This document shows positions 26,160 to 34,586 of a DNA stretch of 47,295 nt, in pieces. A program made the translations under genes and the position numbers. Position 1 is the stretch's first letter. Every line of letters starts with the position of its first letter. The DNA is from an uncultured Eubacterium sp. (lineage in GTDB: Bacteria > Bacillota > Clostridia > Peptostreptococcales > Anaerovoracaceae), in the NCBI GenBank assembly GCA_902495595.1, contig CABUXV010000014.1:1-47295 (forward strand). Reading direction: 5' to 3'. The notes under the pieces are model-generated. The model ran no database searches. It saw only the letters and a program-made list of their open reading frames with translations, and was not told where the DNA came from.

Positions 26160-27464
26160 ATGGAAAAATTTAATACAGAAAAATCGAAAGAATTATTTTT
26201 TGAAACGAAGAAATATCTAGTAGATGGTGTCAGCAGCTCTTTCCATAAGGCTCACAATGAAGAATACCCTATCTGTGTAACACATGGTAAGGGTTCACAT
26301 ATGTACGATGTTGACGGTAATGATTACATCGATTACGTTGCTGGTTTTGGTCCTATGATTCTTGGATATGCTCCGGAAGCAGTCAACGAAGCTGTAAGAC
26401 AGCAGCTTGAAAAAGGTTCACAGTTTTCTACACCTACAGAAGACTTATGCAAACTTTCAAAAAAATTAACAGAGATTATACCATGCGCAGAGATGGTAAG
26501 TTTCCAGAGTTCCGGTACAGAAGCAAATATGCATGCATGGCGTGTTGCAAGAGCCGCTACCGGTAAAATGAAAATAGTGAAATTCGAAGGACAGTATCAC
26601 GGCTGGGCAGATGAACAGAAAGTAACTATCGGAGCAGAAAACATAGACCAGCTTGGACCTAAAACTCATATAAACAAACTCATGAATACTGCAGGACAGC
26701 GTACAAATACTGCTGATGATATCGTTTTGGCACCTTGGAATGACGAAAAGGCTTTAGAAGAGATATTAAAAGCTCAGAGCGATGAAATTGCCGCTGTTCT
26801 TATGGAGCCATATATGTGCGACGAGGGACCAATCCTTGCACACGAAGGATATCTTCAGGCTGTTAAAGATATGTGCGAAAAATACAATGTACTTTTAATA
26901 TTTGATGAAGTTATTACAGGATTCAGACTCCAGCTTGGAGGAGCTCAGCAGTACTTCGGAGTAACTCCTGATTTGGCTATCTTCGGTAAAGCCATTGCAG
27001 CAGGTTTCTCGCTTTCAATGATTTGCGGAAAGAAAGAATACATGGAAAAAGTTCACCCATCCGGAACTTTCAATGCTACTCCAATAGCTGTCGCTGCATC
27101 TTTAGCAACAATTGCCGAACTTGAAAAACCAGGTACATATGAAAAAATGGACGAATTAGGAAAAAAACTTACAGATGGAATCATGGAACTTGGTAAGAAG
27201 CATGGTCTCAAAACATATGCAAATCATCACAATGGAATATGTCAGATGCAGATAGGCATCGACAGAGCTCCTACTGATTTCAGAGACTGCCTTGAAAACG
27301 TAGATAAAGAAAGCTATGATAAACTTTTCCTTCTTGCAAGAGATTACGGTGTTAGGCTCACTTCAGCAAGAGGAAGAATTTACATTTCAACAGCACACAC
27401 CGAGGAAGATATTGACAAAACATTAGAAATTTTTGATTTCATCTTCCCAATGTTAAAAAAGTAG
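26160..27464 (+). CDS. class III PLP aminotransferase (GSA-aminomutase-like fold)
   Basis: This 434-residue PLP enzyme carries SSGTEAN (about residues 118-124), the DEVITGFR metal-like PLP motif (about 249-256) and Schiff-base lysine K277 in IFGKAIAAGF. It groups by eye with glutamate-1-semialdehyde aminomutase-like omega-aminotransferases. No hem genes are nearby and it is sigma-54 controlled, so it is more likely a catabolic omega-aminotransferase, for example on 4-aminobutyrate. The start is uncertain: ATG at 26160 has a weak site, and a TTG at 26139 is possible through coupling to a leader frame. A terminator follows. Confidence 0.88.
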   Translation: MEKFNTEKSKELFFETKKYLVDGVSSSFHKAHNEEYPICVTHGKGSHMYDVDGNDYIDYVAGFGPMILGYAPEAVNEAVRQQLEKGSQFSTPTEDLCKLSKKLTEIIPCAEMVSFQSSGTEANMHAWRVARAATGKMKIVKFEGQYHGWADEQKVTIGAENIDQLGPKTHINKLMNTAGQRTNTADDIVLAPWNDEKALEEILKAQSDEIAAVLMEPYMCDEGPILAHEGYLQAVKDMCEKYNVLLIFDEVITGFRLQLGGAQQYFGVTPDLAIFGKAIAAGFSLSMICGKKEYMEKVHPSGTFNATPIAVAASLATIAELEKPGTYEKMDELGKKLTDGIMELGKKHGLKTYANHHNGICQMQIGIDRAPTDFRDCLENVDKESYDKLFLLARDYGVRLTSARGRIYISTAHTEEDIDKTLEIFDFIFPMLKK

Positions 27465-27488
27465 CGTATTATTAATATCCACACCGTT

Positions 27489-27530
27489 TATAAGCCATAG
27501 GGGAAATAATTGTCCCTATGGCTTTATAAA
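27489..27530 (+). terminator. terminator after the aminotransferase
   Basis: ATAAGCCATAGGG pairs with CCCTATGGCTTTAT around a short loop. It ends the single-gene transcript before the regulator gene. Confidence 0.75.
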
Positions 27531-27654
27531 ATCATTTATATCATAAAGGCAAAGTCGGCTCCGGCAATTTCTTCTCAGCAGTAGACTTTGTCGATATTTC
27601 CAAAATATCATTCAAGATATTTTCTGCAGAACAAAAAACAAATAGGTGATGTAT

Positions 27655-29049
27655 ATGAAAGACACTATATTCACAAATAAAGATTTCGTATTATCGATTA
27701 TGGAAAGTTCTTACGATGGTATATACATAACCGATAAAGACAGCGTTACTATATACGTAAACCGTGCTTATGAAAAGCTCACAGGTCACAGCCGCGCAGA
27801 ATACATTGGCAAGACCATGGACGAACTCATGAAATCAGGTATCATGAAAGTTCATATAAGCAATGATGTAATAAAAGCTAAAAAATCTATAACCGTACGA
27901 GAGGAATTAATTTCAGGTAAAAATGTACTGATAACAGGCAACCCCATATTTAATGACGAAGGTGAAATTATCGCTGTTATGACAAATGTGAGAGATATAT
28001 CGGAAATTATTGCACTTGAAAAGGAAAATAAAATATCAAATGATATAATCACATTATATAAAAACCAGTTTCTTAATCCCTCAAAATTAAAAGATATCGT
28101 GTGTGAAGCGCCAAATACCGTTTCCGTATTCAACTTCGCTTCCAAAGTGGCCTCAAAGGACTCAACAGTTCTTCTTACAGGCGAAACAGGCGTAGGTAAA
28201 GAAGTTGTTGCTAAATATATCCATTATAACAGCGAACGAAAAAACAACAATTACATAAAAATTAACTGTGGAGCAATTCCGGCTAATCTGCTGGAATCTG
28301 AATTATTTGGCTACGTAGGCGGTGCTTTTACAGGAGCAGACCCTAAAGGCAAACCTGGAATGTTTGAAATGGCAAATCACGGAACTCTGTTTTTGGATGA
28401 AATCGGCGAACTTCCTATCAATCTTCAATCATCACTCCTGAGGGCTTTGCAAGACGGTGAGATAACCAGAGTGGGAAGTACTCAAACACAAAAGGTAGAT
28501 GTAAGAATCATTGCTGCTACCAACAGAAATTTAAAACAGATGCTTAAGAACAAGACTTTCAGAGAAGACCTTTATTACAGACTGAATGTAATATCCATAA
28601 ATATACCTCCTCTGCGACAAAGACAGGAGGATATTCCTCCATTGGCAGAAATGTTTATAAAGCGTCTTAATAAAAAATATAACGGAAACAAACAGGCTAC
28701 AAGTTCTTTTCTTTTGGAATTAATGACCATGGAATGGCCAGGCAATATAAGAGAACTATCAAACTTTGTAGAAAGACAGTTTATATTAAGTGAATCAGAT
28801 ACCCTGTCATCTATCAACTATGTTAATTTCACTAAATCTCATGATAGCGACGAAAACAGCCTTAATTCTTCCATTGAAGATGTAAATGATTTTAACATGG
28901 ACAAGGTAGTATCGTCTGTAGAAGCTTCACTTATAAAAACTGTAATGAAAAAAAGCAAAAATACAAATGAGGCCTCTAAATTATTGGGAATAAGTCAACC
29001 CACTTTTTCCAGAAAGTACAACAAATATAAAAGTATGGGGCTTATTTAG
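27655..29049 (+). CDS. sigma-54 dependent PAS-AAA+-Fis activator (intact)
   Basis: This 464-residue activator has a PAS sensor domain (about residues 10-115), an AAA+ domain and a Fis-type helix-turn-helix at the end (NEASKLLGISQPTFSRKY). Walker A is GETGVGKE (176-183), the sigma-54-contacting loop GAFTGA is intact (223-228), and Walker B is GTLFLDE. It is built to open sigma-54 promoters from distant sites. The start at 27655 has AGGTG six bases upstream; GTG at 27646 and ATG at 27649 are alternatives. Its neighbours include four sigma-54 promoters, so it is the most likely activator of the region. The PAS ligand is unknown. Confidence 0.93.
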   Translation: MKDTIFTNKDFVLSIMESSYDGIYITDKDSVTIYVNRAYEKLTGHSRAEYIGKTMDELMKSGIMKVHISNDVIKAKKSITVREELISGKNVLITGNPIFNDEGEIIAVMTNVRDISEIIALEKENKISNDIITLYKNQFLNPSKLKDIVCEAPNTVSVFNFASKVASKDSTVLLTGETGVGKEVVAKYIHYNSERKNNNYIKINCGAIPANLLESELFGYVGGAFTGADPKGKPGMFEMANHGTLFLDEIGELPINLQSSLLRALQDGEITRVGSTQTQKVDVRIIAATNRNLKQMLKNKTFREDLYYRLNVISINIPPLRQRQEDIPPLAEMFIKRLNKKYNGNKQATSSFLLELMTMEWPGNIRELSNFVERQFILSESDTLSSINYVNFTKSHDSDENSLNSSIEDVNDFNMDKVVSSVEASLIKTVMKKSKNTNEASKLLGISQPTFSRKYNKYKSMGLI

Positions 29050-29079
29050 AAAAAATTTGGTTAATATATATTGTAATAA

Positions 29080-29108
29080 AATGTCCGGTATAAAGCCGGA
29101 CATTTTTT
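29080..29108 (+). terminator. terminator after the first activator gene
   Basis: TGTCCGG pairs with CCGGACA around a short loop and is followed by TTTTTT. Confidence 0.85.
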
Positions 29109-29218
29109 GTATAATAGAAAGAGTTCAGCAGATGCTGTTTATTTGACCGGCAATACATCCTAGCTTAAGGTAACGGTACGCCAATTTCTTTCCAGGACAC
29201 TTGAAAAAGAAAAGTAAA

Positions 29219-29472
29219 TATCCAAACCTCCTATACATTATATACTTTTGGATAAAATCTCATCTATATTTAACAGAAAAGAATTGTAAATATCCAATAT
29301 GCTCCTATATATAAGAGTTTTGGATAAAAATCAGATATCCTCATGAATATATTCACATTTTTTTGACCAAAACATCACTAAAATTAAGACTTTTGGATAA
29401 TTCATACCGGATAGCCTATGGAAAACAAATGATTTTTATCCAAAAAGTTCGTATATTAAATTCATTTGGATA
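29219..29472. repeat. four-unit array of 72-74 bp interrupted palindromes (array B)
   Basis: TATCCAAA or a close variant starts at 29219, 29291, 29363 (degenerate TGACCAAA) and 29437. The inverted partner TTTTGGATA starts at 29246, 29318, 29391 and 29464 (ATTTGGATA). Arm-to-arm distance is 27 or 28 and the period is 72, 72, 74. The first unit continues with TCTCATCT after the second arm, as does the first unit of array A with CTCATCT. Arm sequence, arm spacing and period match array A, while the interiors do not. Confidence 0.8.
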
Positions 29473-29525
29473 TTTTATGTTATGTATACTACTATCACCA
29501 GAAGATTGCAGATGGTATTTCTTAC

Positions 29526-29570
29526 GAAAAAACACTGCAAATTGAATTTATTATCCTATTTGCAGTGTTT
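29526..29570 (-). terminator. terminator after the second permease
   Basis: AACACTGCAAAT and ATTTGCAGTGTT form a 12-bp stem, followed on the minus strand by a run of T. Confidence 0.85.
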
Positions 29571-29599
29571 ATACTAATCAAATAATATATATAACCAGT

Positions 29600-31072
29600 T
29601 TATTTTCCTGATTCAATTATATGTTTTCTTGCATATTCTTCACCGAATATGAGATATTCTCTTTCAGCTTTTGTAACCTGTGAATAGCTGCTGTGTCTAA
29701 CTGCTATAGCAAGTATTATACCGATAACAGTCCAAAGACCTACCATTATCCATTCCATATTTCCAAGACCGCCTGATGGGCTGAATGGTAAATATATGCA
29801 GATAAATAATCCAGCAGATACGATAGCAAGTACAGCCATGAACTTTCCTAAAGGAGCTTTAAACGGACGCTCTGTATCAGGTTCCTGATTCTTAAGCATG
29901 TAGAATGCAATAGCTGCGCACAAATAAGCTACAACAGTTCCGAATGAACTTGCATCTACGAACCAGCCTAACGCATTCTTTCCGAGGAAACTTGCAGCGA
30001 TACCTAAAATACCAACAAGTATCAATGCAGCTGTAGGTGAATTGTGTTTAGGGTGAAGTTTCGCAAATACAGGCGGAAGCATTTTTGCTCTTGCCATTGC
30101 AAACAGTATTCTTGTTGCGCCGATATACATAGCGTTCCAGCTTGTAAGTATACCGCCGATACCAGCGATTATAACGAATGTACCGAATATTTTCGAACCA
30201 TATATATAAGTTGCTATATCAGCTACAGGAATGCTTGCATTGTCTCTTACCTCTGCAGGAGCTCCGAACGAAGAACCTAAAATCATAAGTATGTACCATA
30301 CTGCTCCTAAGACTATAGCAAGTATAACCATTTTACCAACCTGTTTCATCGGAATCTTCATATCTTCAACAGACTGAGGGATTACATCAAATCCAACGAA
30401 CATTGCAGGTGCAGCCATTAAAACGATAAATACTCCACTAAAACCATTATTTATTGCAGGCACTGCATTAGCTGCTTCTCCTAAAGTAATTCCTCCGAAG
30501 AAGAATATAAGACCACCTGCAACTAAGGCAAGTGCAGCGATAGTGTTTACTATCTTAGCAAAACTCATTCCTATCCAGTTACAAACAATTGTAAATAGAG
30601 TTCCTGCGATGGAAATTATAAGCCATGGAAGTTTTACATCATATCCTTCGATGCTGTATAATACGTCAGCATTGTTTGTTAATCCCGGAATCAGGTATTC
30701 AACTGCCGAACCGAATGCAGGACCTTCCCAGCATGCTACTGCAACATATGCAAATGCCATCGACCATGCAGCAAACCATCCGAACTTATAGCCCCCCGCT
30801 CTGTATGTGAATACCAATACACCGCCTGTCTGCGGAATCATCGGACAAAGCTCTGCAAATGCCATACCTATAAAACAACAAACCAATCCGGCTATTACAA
30901 ATGCTATGATAGCACCAAGGCTGCCCGCAGAACTTACCCAGCCTCCGGCGAGCATTACCCAGCCCCAGCCTACTACGGAGCCAAAAGCAAACGCCCAGAT
31001 TTCACCTCTGCCCAGAGTTTTGGCAAAAGTCTGGCGTTCACCTCCTACAACACCATTATTCTGTGTACTCAT
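29600..31072 (-). CDS. APC-family amino acid permease (second)
   Basis: This 490-residue membrane protein has about 12 spans. The N-terminal segment GRGEIWAFAFGSVVGWGWVMLAGGW and the QTGGVLVFTYRAGGYKFGWFAAW region are typical of APC amino acid transporters. It differs strongly from the first permease, so this is not a recent duplication. The start at 31072 (MSTQNNG) is chosen because AAAGGA lies upstream; 34 more codons are open but run into the promoter region. It is transcribed alone from a sigma-54 promoter. It may import an alternative substrate of the same pathway. Confidence 0.87.
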   Translation of the reverse strand: MSTQNNGVVGGERQTFAKTLGRGEIWAFAFGSVVGWGWVMLAGGWVSSAGSLGAIIAFVIAGLVCCFIGMAFAELCPMIPQTGGVLVFTYRAGGYKFGWFAAWSMAFAYVAVACWEGPAFGSAVEYLIPGLTNNADVLYSIEGYDVKLPWLIISIAGTLFTIVCNWIGMSFAKIVNTIAALALVAGGLIFFFGGITLGEAANAVPAINNGFSGVFIVLMAAPAMFVGFDVIPQSVEDMKIPMKQVGKMVILAIVLGAVWYILMILGSSFGAPAEVRDNASIPVADIATYIYGSKIFGTFVIIAGIGGILTSWNAMYIGATRILFAMARAKMLPPVFAKLHPKHNSPTAALILVGILGIAASFLGKNALGWFVDASSFGTVVAYLCAAIAFYMLKNQEPDTERPFKAPLGKFMAVLAIVSAGLFICIYLPFSPSGGLGNMEWIMVGLWTVIGIILAIAVRHSSYSQVTKAEREYLIFGEEYARKHIIESGK

Positions 31073-31169
31073 ACTTTTTCCTTTCTTACAATAATTACTA
31101 GTTCTTTTGTAATAACAATAAATGTCAATTATAATAACTTTCTTTCGGCGCCTATGCACAATTATAAAT

Positions 31170-31185
31170 AGCAATTTTCATGCCA
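31170..31185 (-). promoter_or_regulatory. sigma-54 promoter of the second permease
   Basis: The minus strand reads TGGCATGAAAATTGCT, with exact -24/-12 spacing, about 100 bases before the start codon. Confidence 0.8.
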
Positions 31186-31337
31186 TATAGTACAATATTA
31201 AAATATTTTTTTATTTGCAAAAAATTCTTTAACTCCAGTAATTTCAACCATTCCAAAATGCCTTCACTTAATTTTCAAAAAATTTAATTTATTTTATCTT
31301 CAAAATTGAATTACAAATCATTTTTAATTTATATATA

Positions 31338-31351
31338 ATTCACATATGAAT
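31338..31351. promoter_or_regulatory. candidate activator site upstream of the second permease
   Basis: The perfect palindrome ATTCACATATGAAT matches the arms of ATTCATTTATGAAT at 25924. It lies about 150 bases upstream of the sigma-54 promoter, a normal enhancer distance. Confidence 0.5.
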
Positions 31352-31443
31352 TTATCGTGTCATTCTCCATTAAATAAACTTAATAGAAAAGTGCTCTTAT
31401 GCGTTAATTTAACATTGTTAAATATCGTCAATAAAGGATTAAG

Positions 31444-31728
31444 CTAAGAAATATTCAGCTTCTCTTTTATCAATTTCACCGAAACATCATAGTTCTTATT
31501 ATTTATAAGAAGCATATCAGCGCTGTAGTCAGCAGTCATCAGACATTCAGACTGACACCCGTTAATAAGAAGTATTAAATCAAAATTTTCATTTGAGTCA
31601 TCCGAATAAAAAATAAAATCACATTCGTTTTTCAAGGACTGTTTTATATCATCATAAAGCGCTTCTCTGTCAAAATAACAATTGCATCCTCCGCAAAACA
31701 AAACTCCTATCTTGTATTTTCTTATCAT
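31444..31728 (-). CDS. small cysteine-rich protein with CGGCNC motif
   Basis: This 94-residue protein starts MIRKYKIGVLFCGGCNC and has cysteines at 12, 15, 17, 36, 58 and 62, the last two as GCQSEC. The layout resembles the small CGGC-type proteins of anaerobes, which are thought to bind metal or an iron-sulfur cluster. A fold of alternating beta-strands and helices is suggested by the FDLILLINGC stretch. The function is not known. It sits between the second permease and the second activator, on the minus strand, and GAGAGGG lies about 11 bases before the ATG. Confidence 0.7.
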   Translation of the reverse strand: MIRKYKIGVLFCGGCNCYFDREALYDDIKQSLKNECDFIFYSDDSNENFDLILLINGCQSECLMTADYSADMLLINNKNYDVSVKLIKEKLNIS

Positions 31729-31886
31729 AACAGTATTTTTCCCTCTCTTGTGATATAATTAATTATATATAGCTTAAATTTTTGCTCTTTCCCGTGCATT
31801 ATGCCAGCTATAATCGTTTTATTATACCATATCCCAAAGTTTTATAAAAGAAAGGACAATGCCTAATCCGGCATAAATGGGGTTTT

Positions 31887-33482
31887 ATGATTTCAAAAAA
31901 ATTTATAATCGATTACCTTAATCGCTTTTTCCCATATGATAACGAAACGCATAATCACTTTTTGAAAATTATTCAAAATTTTACAGACCAATACATTGAG
32001 GCCGCTAATATGGCTGTTTTAGCTGTCGATAAAAACAGAAAAATCGTGATGGTAAATCATCTTGCCTCTGCGCTACTTGAAACTGCAGAGGCTCAAATGA
32101 TAGACCAATATATAGAAGATGTTCTTCCCGATTCACCGCTGACAAATGTAACATATGAGAATTATATGTCTCTTCCAAAGCAGTTTATAGTATCGGGCAA
32201 AACTCTTTATGCAGAACGTACGCCTATTATCCATGAAGATACCACTATTGCCATTGCAAGTTTTTTTTACAATATCACCGACACATTAACAATAAGTGAA
32301 AACTTAAATCAGGCTCATAAAAACGAATTATTTTTAAATGAAATCATAGATAACTCCTATGACGGCATCTATATTACAGACAGAGAGGGAAAAACAATTC
32401 TCGTCAATAAAGCCTACGAAAGAATCTCAGGTATCAGCCGAGCACAGCTTATTGGCGAAAAAATCCAAAATTTAGTATCAGCCGGTCTTATTTCCACAAG
32501 TATTACAAAAGATGTTGTATCCAGTAAAAAAACCGTTACTCGTACCCAGACGAATGCCAATGATAAAAATATACTTATAACAGGTACGCCTATATTTGAC
32601 ACGCTTGGCAATGTACGACACGTAATCACCAATGTGAGAGATATAACCGAGCTTATAAGTCTGAGCAATAAACTTCAAGCTGAAATTAACAGAGCTGATA
32701 TGTATCAAAATCAGCTTCTGAAAGAATCCTCCGATGAAAACATCGTCTATGGAAGCCGTGAATTTGAAAATGTTTTAAGTATATCAAAAAAAATATCAAA
32801 GATGGACTCAACTGTTCTCATCTTAGGTGAAACCGGCGTAGGAAAGGAAATCATTGCGCAATATATACACAAACAGAGCAACAGGGAAAATAAACCTTAT
32901 ATAAAAATCAATTGCGGAGCCATACCTCAAAACCTTTTGGAATCAGAACTTTTCGGATACGTTCCGGGGGCGTTTACCGGAGCCAGCGCAAAAGGAAAAC
33001 CTGGTCTTTTTGAACTTGCCGATACGGGAACATTGTTTTTAGATGAAATAGGCGAACTCCCTATTAATCTGCAGTCCGCACTGTTAAGAGTTCTTCAGGA
33101 CGGAGAAGTTACAAGAGTAGGCGGAGCCAAAAGCAAAAAAGTTGATGTAAGAATAATAACTGCAACTAACAGGGATTTGGAAGAAATGATTGAAGAGGGA
33201 ACATTCCGAAGCGATTTATATTACAGACTTAATGTAGTCTCCGTAAATATACCTCCGCTTAGAGAGCGAAAAGCTGATATACCATTCCTTGCAGAAAAAA
33301 CAATACAGGATTTAAACACAAAATATAAAGTCGAAAAAGCTCTTTCACCTAATTTCATCCAGCTTCTAATGAGAAAAGACTGGCCCGGAAACATACGTGA
33401 ACTTAAAAATTTCATCGAAAAACAATTTGTGCTCTCAGACGAGAACATTATCGATATACCTGCCCCCCCACGGTCAGGTTAA
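31887..33482 (+). CDS. sigma-54 activator with two PAS domains, truncated by a frameshift
   Basis: This 531-residue frame holds two PAS domains (about residues 35-135 and 150-255) and a full AAA+ domain with Walker A GETGVGKE (314-321), GAFTGA (361-366) and Walker B GTLFLDE (381-387). The frame then ends abruptly in APPPRSG just after the AAA+ lid. The missing Fis-type DNA-binding domain continues in the next frame. The break is exactly at a run of seven C (33463-33469); with six C the protein would be 604 residues and complete. It is a paralogue of the first activator. As it stands it could oligomerise but not bind its enhancer. GGGG lies five bases before the ATG. Confidence 0.88.
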   Translation: MISKKFIIDYLNRFFPYDNETHNHFLKIIQNFTDQYIEAANMAVLAVDKNRKIVMVNHLASALLETAEAQMIDQYIEDVLPDSPLTNVTYENYMSLPKQFIVSGKTLYAERTPIIHEDTTIAIASFFYNITDTLTISENLNQAHKNELFLNEIIDNSYDGIYITDREGKTILVNKAYERISGISRAQLIGEKIQNLVSAGLISTSITKDVVSSKKTVTRTQTNANDKNILITGTPIFDTLGNVRHVITNVRDITELISLSNKLQAEINRADMYQNQLLKESSDENIVYGSREFENVLSISKKISKMDSTVLILGETGVGKEIIAQYIHKQSNRENKPYIKINCGAIPQNLLESELFGYVPGAFTGASAKGKPGLFELADTGTLFLDEIGELPINLQSALLRVLQDGEVTRVGGAKSKKVDVRIITATNRDLEEMIEEGTFRSDLYYRLNVVSVNIPPLRERKADIPFLAEKTIQDLNTKYKVEKALSPNFIQLLMRKDWPGNIRELKNFIEKQFVLSDENIIDIPAPPRSG

Positions 33483-33702
33483 TCAAAACAGAGAAGATTC
33501 ATATCCCGAAGATGCCGAATCTGCATCTTCGCAAACCCAGCTTCCTACCTATGCCCAGGCAAAGGAAAACATGGAAAAAGATTTGTTCCAGAAAGCTCTT
33601 AAGCAAGGCAAATCCACATATAAAGCAGCTGCTCTTCTTGATATGAGCCAATCTACTTTTTTCAGAAAGTATAAAGAACTTTTTCCAAACGGAATAGAAT
33701 AA
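33466..33702 (+). pseudogene. detached C-terminal helix-turn-helix of the second activator
   Basis: Downstream of the C7 tract the frame one base over continues with HGQVNQNREDSYPED, a linker, and then a Fis-type helix-turn-helix (YKAAALLDMSQSTFFRKYKELF) close to that of the first activator. There is no start codon with a ribosome binding site, so it would be made only if the tract length changes, by slippage, or if the assembly is wrong. Confidence 0.8.
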
Positions 33703-33710
33703 CGACAAAT

Positions 33711-33754
33711 AAAAGATGCCGCTTAGTATGCTTCTTACTAATGCGGCATCTTTT
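33711..33754. terminator. bidirectional terminator between activator and crotonase
   Basis: AAAAGATGCCGC pairs with GCGGCATCTTTT, and TTAGTA with TACTAA inside it. The A and T runs make it work in both directions. Confidence 0.9.
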
Positions 33755-33795
33755 ACTTTAAGGAAAGGTTCTCAAAATTTAAAAATGTGAATTTC

Positions 33796-34575
33796 TTATT
33801 TGTTTTTGAACTCAGCAGGTCTCTTTTCTACAAATGCTTTCATACCTTCTACTCTGTCTTCTGATACGAAAGTACTTGTATAAGCTTCTGCCTCGAACTG
33901 AACTCCTGTCTTCAAATCAGTCTGCAATCCATTGTTTATCGCAACTTTTGCCATCTTTATTGCTATAGGAGCTTTGCTCATTATTGTCTTTGCAAGCTCT
34001 TCAGCTCTTGCAATCAGTTCTTCAGCAGGAACTACTTCCTGTACCAAACCGATTCTGTAAGCTTCCTGAGCGTCAATCATTTCTGCGCTGTATATAAGCT
34101 TTTTAGCCATTCCTTTTCCTACAAGTCTAGGAAGTCTCTGAGTTCCGCCATATCCGGGTATGATTCCCAAGTTTACTTCCGGCTGACCGAATTTTGCTTT
34201 TTCTGATGCAATTCTTATATCACATGCCATTGCAAGTTCATTTCCTCCGCCTAAAGCAAAACCGTTTACAGCTGCAATAACAGGTTTGTTAATAGTTTCG
34301 ATAAGTTCCATTACAAGCTGACCCTGTATAGTCATGTCTCTTCCTTCTGTTCCGTTAAGATCGCTCATCTGAGCTATATCTGCACCTGCTATAAATGACC
34401 TGCCTTCGCCTGTTACTATTACAACCTGAACATCATCATTTTTGTCAATAGCTCTGAATACATCGTCAAGTTCTGTAAGAACTTCTGTGTTCAAAGCATT
34501 TAATGCTTTTGGTCTGTTCATAGTTACATAGCCGATACCATCTTTTACATCAAATATTATATTTTTGTATTCCAT
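33796..34575 (-). CDS. enoyl-CoA hydratase (crotonase)
   Basis: This 259-residue protein adds water to crotonyl-CoA to give 3-hydroxybutyryl-CoA. The oxyanion-hole segment FIAGADI (61-67), ALGGGNELAMACDIRIAS with catalytic E113, and FGQPEVNLGIIPG with catalytic E133 are all present. It is the last gene of the SDR-dehydratase-thiolase-dehydrogenase-crotonase operon and starts 11 bases after the dehydrogenase stop. Both glutamates are kept, so a true hydratase is likely rather than an isomerase. Crt of the butyrate pathway is the closest functional analogue. Confidence 0.93.
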   Translation of the reverse strand: MEYKNIIFDVKDGIGYVTMNRPKALNALNTEVLTELDDVFRAIDKNDDVQVVIVTGEGRSFIAGADIAQMSDLNGTEGRDMTIQGQLVMELIETINKPVIAAVNGFALGGGNELAMACDIRIASEKAKFGQPEVNLGIIPGYGGTQRLPRLVGKGMAKKLIYSAEMIDAQEAYRIGLVQEVVPAEELIARAEELAKTIMSKAPIAIKMAKVAINNGLQTDLKTGVQFEAEAYTSTFVSEDRVEGMKAFVEKRPAEFKNK

Positions 34576-34586
34576 TGGTTACCTCT

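Larger units (their letters stand above)
29050..29599. other. 550-base gap between the first activator and the second permease
   Basis: It holds the activator terminator (29080-29108), about 100 bases with no feature I can name (29109-29218), the second 72-bp palindromic array (29219-29472) and the permease terminator (29526-29570). The 60-codon frame at 29363 lies in the array and is not credible. Confidence 0.7.

Noticed and set aside
26160..27464. Heme-pathway glutamate-1-semialdehyde aminomutase (hemL)
   Set aside because: The fold matches, but the gene is sigma-54 controlled, lies in a catabolic region and has no heme genes beside it.
29219..29472. A row of tRNA genes (72-74 base spacing)
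   Set aside because: No T-loop (GTTCGA-type), D-loop or CCA-like end was found; only the palindromic arms repeat.
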